Source: Zygnema circumcarinatum (Eukaryota > Streptophyta > Zygnematophyceae > Zygnematales > Zygnemataceae). Taken from it: a stretch of DNA of 20,000 bases. Position 1 is the first letter of the stretch; each line of letters begins with the position of its first letter. Made by a program: the position numbers and the translations under genes. Below are positions 19,745 to 20,000 of the stretch, piece after piece. The notes below the pieces were generated by a model, which was not told the DNA's origin, did no database searches, and saw nothing but the letters and a program-made list of their open reading frames with translations. The stretch covers positions 2,678,296-2,698,295 of the forward strand of contig CM074810.1 of assembly GCA_037447605.1 (NCBI GenBank), in the 5' to 3' direction.

Positions 19745-20000
19745 CGGGGAAAATCATGTCTGATCTATCTCTCTTTCTCTCGCTATCTATCTCTCTCCAT
19801 GTATCTCACTCCCTTCCCATCTCCTTCCCTCTCTTTCCCTCTCTCTTCTCCACATACCTCTCCAGTTCTCCTCCCTTGTCTCTCCCCCTCAACCCCCATC
19901 TCCCTCTCTCTCTCCCCCAACCTCTCTCCTCTCTCCCCCAACCTCTCTCACTCTCTCCCCACATGTCTCTCCGTCTCTTTCGCCATATCTATCCCTCGCC
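19745..20000 (-). repeat. CT-rich polypyrimidine tract at the window end
   Basis: CTCTCTCTCCCCCAACCTCTC-like units run to the window edge. Together with 19165-19495 it flanks a short unique island with opposite strand bias. Confidence 0.8.

Overview
This is nuclear DNA from a eukaryote, most likely of the green (plant or algal) lineage. The genes have GT-AG introns, and many introns are filled with degenerate plant-type telomere-like repeats (TTTAGGG / CCCTAAA) or with long one-strand purine or pyrimidine tracts. The proteins are eukaryotic: a nucleoplasmin-fold histone chaperone, an RBR ubiquitin ligase, an F-box-like protein and mitochondrial COQ5. I cannot name the species.

Layout. (1) 63-2655, minus strand: a gene whose six exons can be joined in phase into a complete nucleoplasmin-like domain, with an aspartate/glutamate tract as a separate exon. 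(2) About 2855-7650: unit A of a large tandem duplication. (3) About 7700-14330: unit B of the same duplication. Each unit carries, in order, a promoter region with degenerate ~30-bp minisatellites, an FHA-RBR ubiquitin-ligase gene on plus, an acidic C-terminal block, an F-box-like first exon on minus, and the 5' end of COQ5 on plus. (4) COQ5 continues past the duplication and is complete as eight exons (13508-18180). (5) 18181-20000 is intergenic, with GGAAC microsatellite, bZIP-like TGACG motifs and GA/CT tracts.

The two units have decayed in different places. Unit B keeps an apparently intact FHA-RBR core and the only complete COQ5. Its acidic block is broken in two G-runs and ends in a microinversion, and its F-box exon lacks 30 bp. 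Unit A keeps the acidic block as one 345-codon frame and the full F-box motif. Its RBR core is gone, replaced by a head-to-head inverted repeat of the FHA exon (arms of ~320-370 bp, 24-base loop). Its COQ5 start is a dead fragment and its F-box splice donor is mutated.

The most interesting points are the FHA + RBR ligase architecture, with an FHA domain of the PNKP/aprataxin type and a CK2-like acidic tail that may be alternatively spliced, and the natural inverted repeat next to it. Transcribed across, that repeat would form a long hairpin matching the FHA exon of the intact neighbour, making it a candidate source of small RNAs acting in trans. Exon boundaries were worked out by eye from reading frame, splice-site sequence and known family motifs; transcript data are needed to confirm them.
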